A DNA stretch of 64,000 nucleotides from Enterococcus sp. 5H (GTDB taxonomy: Bacteria; Bacillota; Bacilli; Lactobacillales; Enterococcaceae). Position 1 is the first letter of the stretch, and each line of letters opens with the position of its first letter. A program made the position numbers and the translations under genes. Where the stretch lies: NCBI RefSeq assembly GCF_028128615.1, contig NZ_AMDP01000019.1, positions 372,001 through 436,000 of the forward strand. The letters run 5' to 3'. A model generated the notes under the pieces. It did not search any database. It worked only from the letters and a program-made list of their open reading frames with translations, and was not told where the DNA came from. Below, in pieces: positions 40,371-48,913 of this stretch.

Positions 40371-41415
40371 ATCACTTAAAATTCAATTTGTTTGGACAAT
40401 TTTTTTAATTTTAGTATCTACTAGCTTGATTGCTGGCACATTTAACCTGATATTGATGAAATTAGGATTTGTGGATTCTTTTGAAGGACATCCGCTTTTA
40501 AGACTGGTATTGCTACTGTTGTCATGTACGATTATCGGTACCTTTATTTCGTTTATGGTTAGCAAAAAGATTTTAAAACCGATTAATGAACTAGTTAAAG
40601 GAACGAAAGAAATTACTAAAGGAAATTTTGATATACAAGTTGATAATACTGCACCTAATAATGAACTGAGTGCCTTAATCGATAGTTTTAACTTGATGGC
40701 TTCTGAACTGAAAAATGTAGATATGGTTCATAGTGATTTTATTACAAACTTTTCTCATGAGTTTAAAACACCGATTGTTTCTATTAGAGGCTTTGCCAAG
40801 CAATTAGAGAATCCTAAACTTTCAGAAGCAGAAAAACAGGAGAGCATCGCGATTATTCTTGAAGAAACAGAACGCTTAAGTAATTTATCGATGAACATTT
40901 TATTGCTTTCAAAAATAGAAAATCAAGAAAAAATTATGTTGAAGCGTTCTTCCTATTATTTAGATGAACAATTACGGACATGCATTTTACTTTTGCAAGA
41001 TTTATGGGAAGAAAAGCAGATTGAATTAGACTTGAATTTAGAACATATGCTTATTACTGCTGATGAGGAGCTGTTGACCCAATTGTGGTTAAACCTGATT
41101 AAAAATGCGATTAGCTATTCTGATTTTGGAGAAAAACTTTCAATTAGCTGCTATTTTTTCGGCAACGATATTAAAGTGATTGTTCAAGATACTGGGATTG
41201 GCATGAGCGACTATGAGCGGAAACATGTTTTTGATAAATTTTATCAGGGAGATGCTTCTCATCATAGCTTGGGAAATGGCTTAGGTTTAACGATTGCTGC
41301 TCGTGTGGTTCAACTTCATGGCGGTAAAATCAATGTGAAATCCAAAGAAAATGAAGGGGCCACGTTTATTACTATTTTACCGTCAATTCAAACTCAAGAA
41401 CTCAAAATTTTATAA
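40357..41415 (+). CDS. Sensor histidine kinase (EnvZ/HisKA type)
   Basis: The 352-residue membrane kinase has two helices at about 10-30 and 45-68 enclosing a very short extracellular loop, then a HAMP linker (about 70-120). HisKA contains FITNFSHEFKTPIVSIRGFA with the phosphoacceptor His; HATPase_c contains LIKNAISYSD (N box), DTGIGM and GNGLGLTIAARVVQLHGG. The small outside loop is the intramembrane-sensing layout in which an associated ABC transporter often does the sensing, which fits the divergent MacB-like gene. Confidence 0.92.
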   Translation: MKKNKSLKIQFVWTIFLILVSTSLIAGTFNLILMKLGFVDSFEGHPLLRLVLLLLSCTIIGTFISFMVSKKILKPINELVKGTKEITKGNFDIQVDNTAPNNELSALIDSFNLMASELKNVDMVHSDFITNFSHEFKTPIVSIRGFAKQLENPKLSEAEKQESIAIILEETERLSNLSMNILLLSKIENQEKIMLKRSSYYLDEQLRTCILLLQDLWEEKQIELDLNLEHMLITADEELLTQLWLNLIKNAISYSDFGEKLSISCYFFGNDIKVIVQDTGIGMSDYERKHVFDKFYQGDASHHSLGNGLGLTIAARVVQLHGGKINVKSKENEGATFITILPSIQTQELKIL

Positions 41416-41639
41416 ACAGGGGCAGCTAGTGATATGAACCATCTAAAGTAATAGGTATACCAAGCTAAAGAGGAGAATGAAGACTATTTTTTATTTCTGG
41501 ATGTAATTGTTAGGGATTTTAAGTTAGAACGTCTTTTTTCAAGCAGTATAGAATTGTTTAGAAAAGAATAATACCTGTGTTAGAATTAGGAATAGAGCTT
41601 AAATGGATAAACATATGATAGGCTGAGAGGAGCATATAA

Positions 41640-42569
41640 ATGGATGAGATGGTTAAAATCAGAAAATTACTATTTAATTCACTTATAGCAGGTGGGGTAT
41701 ATGGAGGAGCGGCATTACTTGTTGGTATCTTCTTGCAGTATAATGTTTTACTTTTAGATGGAGTCTATACATTGATAGGAGCGATAATGTCTTTTTTGTC
41801 CTTATATATTGCGAAATACATTCAAACACAGGACTTTGAAAGATTCCCTTTTGGAAAAGAAGCATTATTACCTTTAATAGTTTTTATTCAATATAGCATA
41901 ATTTTATTGATTTCTATATATGGTATTATCGAATCAGTCATGAGTTTAATCTATGTAGGAGAAATAAAAGATAACCGTGCAGTTTTTTACTTTTCTATAT
42001 TAGGTATGTTTTACTGCTTACTATTTTATCTTTATTTAAAGCGTCAGCCATTAATGCATTCATTTTATCAAATAGAGTTGGAACAATGGAGATTTGGATT
42101 TTACTTTAGTCTAGGTGTTTTCGCATCAGTAGTATTCTCGACACTTATCCAGTTAAGTGAGTATAAACTATTAGCTAAATATGTGGATCCTGTCATTTCA
42201 ATAGGGATAACATTGTACTTTATATATCTTTCTTTAAGGGAATTGAAGCAAGCAATTTTAGAGTTAACTTCTTCTACACCGAAATATGAATTACGAAAAA
42301 AACTTCTATTAAGTATTGACAAAATTTTTGAATCAAAAGAAATTGAAACGTATTTGTTACGTGTAGCTAAAGTTGGAAATCAAGTTATAGTCGAAGTTGA
42401 TATTGTTATTTGGCCAAATAGTGAATTAGATGCCATTCAAAAGCAAGACATGATTCGAGAACAGTTGGATGATATTATTCGAGATCAGATAGGCACTTAT
42501 TCACTTTGGTTAAATGTAAACTTTATCGGTGATATTAAATGGGCTTATGAAGACAGTGAAATAAGCTAG
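41640..42569 (+). CDS. CDF-like membrane protein with degenerate metal site
   Basis: The 309-residue protein has about six hydrophobic helices and a C-terminal cytoplasmic domain (about 225-300), the layout of cation diffusion facilitators. RFPFGKEALLPL matches the family loop after helix 2, and YVDPVISIGITLYFIYLSLRELKQ matches helix 6. The helix-2 site reads DGVYT instead of DxxxD, and helix 5 reads EQWRFGFYFS where HxxxD is expected. Three of four zinc ligands therefore seem missing, so transport of the usual metals is doubtful. It has GAGAGGAG before the ATG and stands alone; 41416-41639 upstream shows no gene. Confidence 0.7.
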   Translation: MDEMVKIRKLLFNSLIAGGVYGGAALLVGIFLQYNVLLLDGVYTLIGAIMSFLSLYIAKYIQTQDFERFPFGKEALLPLIVFIQYSIILLISIYGIIESVMSLIYVGEIKDNRAVFYFSILGMFYCLLFYLYLKRQPLMHSFYQIELEQWRFGFYFSLGVFASVVFSTLIQLSEYKLLAKYVDPVISIGITLYFIYLSLRELKQAILELTSSTPKYELRKKLLLSIDKIFESKEIETYLLRVAKVGNQVIVEVDIVIWPNSELDAIQKQDMIREQLDDIIRDQIGTYSLWLNVNFIGDIKWAYEDSEIS

Positions 42570-42638
42570 CAGTTGACAATCTACCTAATAAATTTTTAAA
42601 AGAGTTGTAGGTGCTAAAATAACTATGGAGGTAAGTAA

Positions 42639-43277
42639 ATGACAACTTTCTATTTTGTCCGACATGGAAAAACAGAACTGAATTTAAGTTTAAGGTTTCA
42701 AGGTGGAGAGATCGATTCTCCATTATTACCAATCGGAGTTGAGCAGGCTATTCAAGCTGGACGGTATTTAAGCGATATAGCTTTTGATATGGTTGCAGTG
42801 AGTACACAAAAAAGAGCGATGGATACAGCAAACTATATTCTGAAAGAGAATAATCATTTGGATAGTTTAACACTGCATTATTACGACAGTTTAAGAGAAA
42901 TAAAATTTGGTGAGCGTGAGGGAATGGAAATCGATCATACCGACGAACAAACCTCTTATTTAAGAAACCGTCCGGATTTATATGACCCATCAGTATTTGG
43001 TGGGGAAACGATTGATGATTTAGTGACACGTTCAACGAAGACTATTGAAAAAATAAGTGAGGACTATCCAGACGGTAAAGTGTTGATTGTAGCTCATGGT
43101 GTTTTATTAATAACGTTAATTAACGCTTTAGCTGGAAAAGAGAAATCAAAATGGCGTGAAGGTGGACCTTTAGCTAATACCAGTATTAGTATCTTAGAAA
43201 AAAATCAAGAACAATCAGTTTATACAATAACCTCGTTTAACGATGTCTCGTATCAATCAACTAACGAAGAGGCATAG
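42639..43277 (+). CDS. Histidine phosphatase family protein
   Basis: The 212 residues show the phosphoglycerate-mutase-like signature FYFVRHGKTELN with the catalytic His near residue 9, the partner Glu in LREIKFGEREGME, and the second His in VLIVAHGVLL. Members include broad-specificity phosphatases and nucleotide or sugar phosphatases; the substrate is not predictable. TGGAGGTAAG precedes the ATG. It is probably monocistronic and ends at a strong bidirectional terminator. Confidence 0.88.
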   Translation: MTTFYFVRHGKTELNLSLRFQGGEIDSPLLPIGVEQAIQAGRYLSDIAFDMVAVSTQKRAMDTANYILKENNHLDSLTLHYYDSLREIKFGEREGMEIDHTDEQTSYLRNRPDLYDPSVFGGETIDDLVTRSTKTIEKISEDYPDGKVLIVAHGVLLITLINALAGKEKSKWREGGPLANTSISILEKNQEQSVYTITSFNDVSYQSTNEEA

Positions 43278-43294
43278 TGTTACTAAAAATTTAT

Positions 43295-43347
43295 AAAAAT
43301 AGAGTGAATGGACATTAATCACTAATAGTCCGTTCACTCTATTTTTT
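43295..43347. terminator. Bidirectional terminator between the phosphatase and amino-acid ABC genes
   Basis: AAAAATAGAGTGAATGGAC (43295-43313) pairs with GTCCGTTCACTCTATTTTT (43328-43346), with one G-T mismatch tolerated in the stem; A and T runs on the two sides serve both strands. Confidence 0.9.
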
Positions 43348-43350
43348 GTA

Positions 43351-44091
43351 TTAAGCTTTAGATAAAATCCGATGTAGAAATTCTTTCGTACGTTCTTCTT
43401 TTGGATGAACAAAAATATCATCCGAAGTACCTTCTTCAGCGATAACACCTTTGTCCATAAAAATTACACGATCAGAAACTTCTCTAGCAAACTCCATTTC
43501 ATGAGTAACAATAATCATCGTTAAACCTGTATGTGCTAAATCTTTCATCGTTTTTAAAACCTCTCCTACCATTTCAGGATCAAGAGCAGAGGTTGGTTCA
43601 TCGAATAGCATTACATCAGGATTCATAGATAATGCACGAGCGATAGCGACCCGTTGTTTTTGTCCACCGGAAAGTTGTGCTGGTTTGGCATCAATAAAAC
43701 GTTCCATGCCAACTTTTTCAAGATTTTCTAAGGCAACTTTTTTAGCTTCTTCTTTGCTTCGTTTTAAGACAGTAATTTGACCAGAAGTGCAATTTTCTAA
43801 AACATTCATATTATTAAATAGGTTAAAGGATTGGAAAACCATACCTAAATGCGTCCGATATTTCGGTAAATTATAGCCACGTTCCAAGACATTTTCGCCA
43901 TTGTAAATGATTTTTCCGCCAGTGGGTTTTTCCAGTAAGTTAATGCAACGTAAAAGAGTAGATTTACCCGAGCCGGAAGAACCGATAATCGTCACAACTT
44001 CTCCTTTATTTACAGTCACATTGATATCTTTTAATACTTCATTTTCACCGAAGCTTTTTCTTAAGTGCTCGACTTCAATAATTGAGCTCAT
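43351..44091 (-). CDS. Amino acid ABC transporter ATPase (GlnQ-like), probably for lysine
   Basis: The 246-residue polar amino acid uptake ATPase has Walker [11 protein letters not shown] loop [11 protein letters not shown], signature LSGGQKQR and Walker [15 protein letters not shown]. It lies 12 bp after the fused binding protein-permease gene, so both share the riboswitch-controlled transcript. By family it would be called a glutamine or general polar amino acid transporter. The lysine riboswitch upstream argues for lysine or another basic amino acid as substrate. Confidence 0.9.
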   Translation of the reverse strand: MSSIIEVEHLRKSFGENEVLKDINVTVNKGEVVTIIGSSGSGKSTLLRCINLLEKPTGGKIIYNGENVLERGYNLPKYRTHLGMVFQSFNLFNNMNVLENCTSGQITVLKRSKEEAKKVALENLEKVGMERFIDAKPAQLSGGQKQRVAIARALSMNPDVMLFDEPTSALDPEMVGEVLKTMKDLAHTGLTMIIVTHEMEFAREVSDRVIFMDKGVIAEEGTSDDIFVHPKEERTKEFLHRILSKA

Positions 44092-44103
44092 TCTTGTTTC
44101 CTC

Positions 44104-45696
44104 CTAGCTTTCTTTTACGTTTTCTAACTCTTCAACTTTAACATAAGCAGAAGGTCCGTCCATTTTCTTCTCAACGACACGTAAAATACGTGTGATCGCA
44201 TAAGTCATAATCAAGTACATAATACCGACGATTGTAAATGTTTGGAAGAATTGGAAGTTCGCACCTGAAGCAGAATTTCCTTGGAAGAACAAATCAGCCA
44301 CGCCGATAACACTTAGGACTGCGGTATCTTTAATATTGATAACAAATTCATTCCCAGTTGCAGGTAAAATATTACGTAATACTTGAGGAACCACAACTTT
44401 TCTCATAGTTTGACCATGAGTCATACCAATCGCTTGAGCAGCTTCAAACTGACCTTGATCGACAGCGAAAATACCACCACGAACGATTTCTGACATATAA
44501 GCACCTGTATTGATAGAAACGATAAACAATGCTGCAATAGTTCGGTCTAAAGAAATTCCAAAAGCTAAAGCCAATCCATAAAAGATAACCATAGCTTGAA
44601 CCATCATCGGAGTACCACGGAAAACTTCAATATAGATTGAAAGTAAGGCATTGCCAAGTTTTTGGAAAAAGCGTGTTAATTTGTTTTCAGATTCTGGAAT
44701 CGTTCGAACCACACCAATTAGTAATCCTAAAGCTGTTCCGACAACTGTACCGATTAAGGCGATGAACAAGGTTAAACCTGCACCGCGCAGGAACATACCG
44801 CCGTATTGATCCCAAATGTTCTTAAAATCAGCTAAAACGCCGGATTTTTCACTGTCACTTGTTTCAGCAGCAGGTTGATCTTTGATTGCTTGATCCATAA
44901 TCTCTGTTCGTTCTTCTGAAGAAATACCCGCTAAAATTTGATTAACTTGAGCAATTTCCGGATCAGCTTTACGCATACCAACAGCTACTTGCACGTCTTC
45001 AGGGTTGGTCTGGAAACCATTTTCTTGAGAAAATTCTAACATCTCTAAATCTTTATTTACACTAGTTGCTGTAACACCTTCAGGACGTTCACTGACATAA
45101 CCATCAATCATCCCAGAAGCTAAAGCGGTTCTCATAGCCGAAAAATTATCCATTGCTTGTTGTTTATCGACATTGGGAATTTGATCGACTACACTGTAGT
45201 GGAAGGTATTTAGTTGTGCCGTAATTTTAGCACCTGATAAATCTTTTAAGCTTTTCGCATCTGCGTATTTCCCATTTTTTTGTACAACGACAACTAATTG
45301 TGATTCATAGTATGGATCGGTAAAATCAATTTCTTTACGACGTTCAGCCGTGGGGCTCATCCCAGCAATAATAGCATCGATTTTACCAGATTGTAAGGCA
45401 GGAGCTAGTCCGTCCCATTTTGTTTGAACGATTACTAACTTTTTATCTAAACCATCCGCAATTTTTTTAGCGATTTGGACATCATAACCGCCAGCGTACG
45501 AAGAGTTTCCTTGAATTGGCACAGCACCGTTGGCATCTGTTTTTTGTGACCAGTTAAACGGTGCATAACCTGCCTCCATACCGACACGGAATTCACCGTT
45601 GGCGCCAGTTGATTCTGCCTGACTGAATACTGGTGCAACGAAAAAACTTAATAAAATTGCAAACAGCAAGCTAAATGACAATGATTTTTTGTTCAT
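44104..45696 (-). CDS. Amino acid ABC transporter, fused substrate-binding protein and permease, probably for lysine
   Basis: The 530-residue fusion has a signal sequence (1-27, ending VFSQAES), one periplasmic-binding-protein-like domain (about 34-270, GEFRVGMEAGYAPFNW), and a permease domain (about 305-520) with the EAA-type loop EAAQAIGMTHGQTMRKVVVPQ. Fused GlnP-type proteins in lactic acid bacteria often carry two binding domains; this one has only one. AAGGAAG precedes the start. A lysine riboswitch with terminator lies in its 5' leader, so expression should fall when lysine is plentiful. Confidence 0.9.
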   Translation of the reverse strand: MNKKSLSFSLLFAILLSFFVAPVFSQAESTGANGEFRVGMEAGYAPFNWSQKTDANGAVPIQGNSSYAGGYDVQIAKKIADGLDKKLVIVQTKWDGLAPALQSGKIDAIIAGMSPTAERRKEIDFTDPYYESQLVVVVQKNGKYADAKSLKDLSGAKITAQLNTFHYSVVDQIPNVDKQQAMDNFSAMRTALASGMIDGYVSERPEGVTATSVNKDLEMLEFSQENGFQTNPEDVQVAVGMRKADPEIAQVNQILAGISSEERTEIMDQAIKDQPAAETSDSEKSGVLADFKNIWDQYGGMFLRGAGLTLFIALIGTVVGTALGLLIGVVRTIPESENKLTRFFQKLGNALLSIYIEVFRGTPMMVQAMVIFYGLALAFGISLDRTIAALFIVSINTGAYMSEIVRGGIFAVDQGQFEAAQAIGMTHGQTMRKVVVPQVLRNILPATGNEFVINIKDTAVLSVIGVADLFFQGNSASGANFQFFQTFTIVGIMYLIMTYAITRILRVVEKKMDGPSAYVKVEELENVKES

Positions 45697-45761
45697 GATT
45701 TACTTCCTTTCTTGTATCTGTAGATAATATTATTTTTGCTGAATGATTTCGCTTTTTACGC

Positions 45762-45790
45762 AAAAAGACAGCCATACAAATGCACGGCTG
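45762..45790 (-). terminator. Riboswitch-controlled intrinsic terminator
   Basis: On the minus strand CAGCC (45790-45786) pairs with GGCTG (45773-45769), extended to about 8 bp with G-U pairs, and is followed by TCTTTTT. It lies directly downstream of the lysine aptamer and is its probable expression platform. Confidence 0.8.
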
Positions 45791-45802
45791 CCTACTATCG
45801 TT

Positions 45803-45981
45803 AGGTACTCTCAACAAAACATAGCGCAACTTAGCATCACTACTAAGACAGTCCGCAAGTTGTTCGCTTGCGTCCCAACACATAACAGAAGAGGCTGTTA
45901 TGCATTTCGGCGATTTTTCCTAGACTTGTCTCACTGTGTCCTCTCACTCCACAAGCTTAATAAAAACCGCAACCTCTACCT
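45803..45981 (-). promoter_or_regulatory. Lysine riboswitch (L box)
   Basis: Read on the minus strand, the conserved blocks occur in order: AGGTAGAGGTTGCG, TCGCCGAA, GTTGGGAC, GGACTGTC and GAGAGTACCT. The closing helix P1 is AGGTA (45981-45977) with TACCT (45807-45803). The 179-nt span fits the family. Lysine binding should favour the terminator at 45762-45790 and switch off the ABC transporter genes. Confidence 0.88.
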
Positions 45982-46020
45982 CAATTTGAGGTACTATTTA
46001 ATTATCAGATTCGAGTATAA

Positions 46021-46049
46021 AGTGTACGTTATTTTTTCGAAAAAGTCAA
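46021..46049 (-). promoter_or_regulatory. Promoter of the lysine-riboswitch transcript
   Basis: On the minus strand TTGACT (46049-46044) and TACACT (46026-46021) are 17 bp apart. Transcription from here would give a leader of about 315 nt that includes the whole aptamer and terminator. Confidence 0.65.
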
Positions 46050-46192
46050 TTCTTTGTGAAAACAGGAAGTGAACAAACCAAGTGCTAGCTAATATAGGAT
46101 TCTTTAGCAGACGGATTATCACAAATAAGAGATTAAAAAACTGGCAGTCCTTCTCAGGAAGGTAAACTAGTAGCTCTATAGTATGAAAATAG

Positions 46193-46229
46193 AAAAAGCA
46201 CTGAAAAGAAAATATTCTCAGTGCTTTTT
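46193..46229. terminator. Terminator of the small membrane protein gene
   Basis: AAAAAGCACTGA (46193-46204) pairs with TCAGTGCTTTTT (46218-46229). The A run gives a T tract on the minus strand, and the hairpin could also act on the plus strand. Confidence 0.8.
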
Positions 46230-46245
46230 ACCTTATAAGTAATGT

Positions 46246-46545
46246 CTAAGCTTTTGCAGCTTCTTTTGGTTCGCGTCCTAAAATTGCTTGTAAGACAGTT
46301 AAAACACCATATGAAGCTAAAATTGTATAAATCAAGCTTGAATAAGTTGTAATATCGAAATCCCACGTTTTGTAAATAACTAAAACAATTGCTAAAACAA
46401 TCGCTGCAAGAACGTTGAAGGCTGCGAAAGCCCATAAGTTTCCATTTTCTTTACGAGAAAGATAGTAAATTGAAAACCATAAACTTAAAACACCCCAAGC
46501 GATGCAGACTAAAATTGCTGCCCAATAAATAATAAATGCTACCAT
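46246..46545 (-). CDS. Small membrane protein of unknown function
   Basis: The 99-residue protein has three hydrophobic helices: about 3-28 (AFIIYWAAILVCIAWGVLSL), about 37-60 and about 70-88, with a short charged tail GREPKEAAKA. GAGGTGA precedes the ATG. It is flanked by its own terminator and stands alone between the transporter leader and the Sir2 operon. I recognise no family. Confidence 0.7.
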   Translation of the reverse strand: MVAFIIYWAAILVCIAWGVLSLWFSIYYLSRKENGNLWAFAAFNVLAAIVLAIVLVIYKTWDFDITTYSSLIYTILASYGVLTVLQAILGREPKEAAKA

Positions 46546-46736
46546 GAAAGTTTCACCTCACTTTTATACATAGAGTATTTTATCACGTTCTCCTTTGTTT
46601 GTCATGAAAAGACAGTGAAAAATGGACTTTTCCTCCTACCTATAAATGAATAAAAACCAGTACTTTTTTATTTTGTACGAATAATTTTCTTTCTATGGAG
46701 CATTTACGTTATAATAAATGAGTGGGAGATGAGACG

Positions 46737-47438
46737 ATGGAAGAAATTGACGATCAGACGGCAATTGATTTAATTAATGAAACTAAAATTGTTACTTTTT
46801 TAACTGGAGCTGGAATTTCTACAGCTTCTGGTGTGCCGGATTATCGTTCTTTATCTGGTATTTATCAAGGATTTGACCAACCAGAATACTTATTGAGTCA
46901 TACTTGTATGTTGCAAGAGCCGGAAAAATTTTATTCTTTCGTTAAAACGCTCTATCATCCAAAAGCAAAACCGAATATTATTCACAAAAAAATTGCTGAT
47001 TTAGAAAAAGTTAAGACCACTTGGGTGATCTCACAAAATATTGACGGACTGCACGCCAAAGCCGGAAGTCAGCACTTGGTCAATTTTCATGGGAACCTCT
47101 ACGATTGTTACTGTAGAAAGTGTGGAAAAACAGTTACCGCAAATGAGTATCTGATTTCTGATCAGCATAATCGATGCGGGGGACAAATACGTCCAAACAT
47201 TGTATTATATGAAGAAGGTTTAGATGAGCAAGCTATTGAAAAATCGATTCAAACAGTAACACAGGCGGAACTACTTATTATAGTAGGAACTAGCTTTCAA
47301 GTTCACCCTTTTTGTGACTTAATCCATTATGCATCACCTGAAACGAAGATTTTAGTTATTAATCAAACGCCAATTCAAATAGACAGACAAGCGTATTTTT
47401 TACAAGAAAATGCGGTTAAGATTTTTGAAAATATATGA
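46737..47438 (+). CDS. Sir2 family NAD-dependent protein deacylase
   Basis: The predicted 233 residues carry GAGISTASGVPDYRS (NAD binding), the catalytic HGN in LVNFHGNLYDC preceded by SQNIDGLHAKAG, and a zinc module with CYCRKCG and a single further Cys in RCGGQIRPNIVLYEE. The last CxxC pair appears reduced to one Cys, but an extra Cys lies in the first group. Start ATG 46737 follows GGGAG; GTG 46722 lies before that site. It is the first gene of an apparent operon with an acetyltransferase fusion and NiaR. Confidence 0.88.
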   Translation: MEEIDDQTAIDLINETKIVTFLTGAGISTASGVPDYRSLSGIYQGFDQPEYLLSHTCMLQEPEKFYSFVKTLYHPKAKPNIIHKKIADLEKVKTTWVISQNIDGLHAKAGSQHLVNFHGNLYDCYCRKCGKTVTANEYLISDQHNRCGGQIRPNIVLYEEGLDEQAIEKSIQTVTQAELLIIVGTSFQVHPFCDLIHYASPETKILVINQTPIQIDRQAYFLQENAVKIFENI

Positions 47439-47453
47439 TAGAGGAGCAGCAGC

Positions 47454-48293
47454 ATGGAAGAATTTAAAACAGAACGACAAAAAATGATTGATGGGGAACT
47501 GTACTTTTCAGCAGATCCGGAATTAGCGACAGCCAGAAAATTTGCGCGAGAACAAATGAAGTTAATTAATCACGAGGAAGATTCCTTGATTCGTCGCCAA
47601 TTAGTAGAAGAAACTTTTGGTACAACTGGAACAGGGAGCTATATTGAACCAACTATTAGTTTTGATTATGGCTTTAACATTCATGTTGGAAAAAATTTTT
47701 ACGCGAACTTCAACAGCATTTTTCTGGATATTTGCCCAATTACAATTGGCGATAACTGCATGTTTGGTCCAAATGCTCAATTATATACAGCCACTCATCC
47801 ACTGCATCCGGTTAAAAGAAATAGCGGATTAGAGTACGGAAAACCAATTACAATAGGCGACAACGTCTGGTTTGGCGGCAATGTTGTTATCACTCCAGGA
47901 GTTACGTTAGGTGATAATGTTGTCGTAGCTGCGGGTTCGGTTGTAACTAAATCCTTCCCAGAAAATTGTGTAATCGGCGGTAATCCAGCAAGAATTATTA
48001 AAGAAATTGAACTGGAAGAAACACGTGCCCCGCTTACTGTTCAGCGAGATAAAATAAATGATATTGATAAAAAAATCGTAGCGTTGTTAGAAGAACGGAT
48101 GGACGTTGTGACTGCAATTGCTGCAATCAAGAAAACAACAGATCAACCAATTCTTGATACATCAAGAGAGAAAGAAGTGTTGGCTAAAATCGGTTCTTAT
48201 ATCAAAAATGATACGTATAATGATGCAATCAAAGAAACATATCAAGGAATTATGGATGCATCAAAACAATTTCAACAACAACAACTAGATTAA
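47454..48293 (+). CDS. Sugar O-acetyltransferase fused to a chorismate mutase domain
   Basis: A 279-residue fusion. Residues 1-190 are a maltose/galactoside acetyltransferase: an N-terminal helical Mac domain ([17 protein letters not shown]), then left-handed beta-helix hexapeptides and the catalytic His in YTATHPLHP. Residues about 198-275 resemble AroQ-type chorismate mutase: [22 protein letters not shown], then DTSREKEVL and a final helix ending SKQFQQQQ. Arg, Lys, Glu and Gln at the expected active-site places look kept. Chorismate mutase makes prephenate for Phe and Tyr. The stop is 19 bp before the niaR start. Confidence 0.85.
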   Translation: MEEFKTERQKMIDGELYFSADPELATARKFAREQMKLINHEEDSLIRRQLVEETFGTTGTGSYIEPTISFDYGFNIHVGKNFYANFNSIFLDICPITIGDNCMFGPNAQLYTATHPLHPVKRNSGLEYGKPITIGDNVWFGGNVVITPGVTLGDNVVVAAGSVVTKSFPENCVIGGNPARIIKEIELEETRAPLTVQRDKINDIDKKIVALLEERMDVVTAIAAIKKTTDQPILDTSREKEVLAKIGSYIKNDTYNDAIKETYQGIMDASKQFQQQQLD

Positions 48294-48312
48294 AGTGCTA
48301 GGAGGAAAGCTC

Positions 48313-48831
48313 ATGGAGGGTGTAAAAAGACGGGAAGTAATTTTACGAGAATTGGAAACAGCTACGAAGCCTATTAGTGCAAGTCGGTTTGCTAAAGAAT
48401 TCAAGGTTAGTCGTCAAATTGTTGTAGGAGATGTTGCGCTGTTAAGAGCCCAAGGGACTGAAATTCTAGCAACGGCTAGAGGCTATTTACTTGAGATAAA
48501 TAGAGATCGCCAAGGAATTGTGTTTAAAATTGTTTGTCAACATACTTTAGAACAAACTGAAGAGGAATTAACAACGATTGTATCTCTAGGGGGAGAAATC
48601 ATTGATGTGATTGTAGAACATCCGATTTATGGAGACTTAACAGCTGGGCTACACATTAAAACAGCAAAAGATATAGATAAATTTATAAAATCATATAAAC
48701 AAAGTAGCGCTTCCTTATTAGCTTCTTTAACATCAGGAATTCATTTACACACAATTCGTTGTGCGGATGAAGAAAGTGCTCAAAGAATAAAAGAAGCTTT
48801 AGCAAAAAAAGGAATTTTATATCAAGGTTAA
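48313..48831 (+). CDS. niaR: NAD/niacin-responsive transcriptional repressor NiaR
   Basis: The 172-residue protein has an N-terminal HTH (about 5-60, SASRFAKEFKVSRQIVVGDVALLRAQG) and a C-terminal 3H domain named for three His, here in VEHPIYGDL, AGLHIKT and SGIHLHTIRC. NiaR represses niacin uptake and NAD synthesis genes when nicotinic acid is available. ATG 48313 follows AGGAGGAAA; TTG 48295 is an upstream in-frame codon before that site. It shares an operon with a NAD-consuming Sir2 enzyme. Confidence 0.9.
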   Translation: MEGVKRREVILRELETATKPISASRFAKEFKVSRQIVVGDVALLRAQGTEILATARGYLLEINRDRQGIVFKIVCQHTLEQTEEELTTIVSLGGEIIDVIVEHPIYGDLTAGLHIKTAKDIDKFIKSYKQSSASLLASLTSGIHLHTIRCADEESAQRIKEALAKKGILYQG

Positions 48832-48857
48832 TTGACTAATGTTTCTTTAAAGTAAAA

Positions 48858-48906
48858 ACAGAGACTAACTTAAAACATCCTCGTTTTAAGTTAGTCTCTG
48901 TTTTTG
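48858..48906. terminator. Strong terminator after niaR
   Basis: ACAGAGACTAACTTAAAAC (48858-48876) pairs perfectly with GTTTTAAGTTAGTCTCTGT (48883-48901), followed by TTTTTG; an A run on the 5' side allows use on both strands. Confidence 0.92.
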
Positions 48907-48913
48907 TTTATTA

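Noticed and set aside
41416-41639. Gap between the histidine kinase and CDF-like genes, considered as an insertion sequence scar
   Set aside because: No inverted ends, target duplication or transposase fragment could be shown.
45743-46072. 109-codon plus-strand frame in the transporter leader
   Set aside because: It is antisense to the lysine riboswitch, which explains the sequence.
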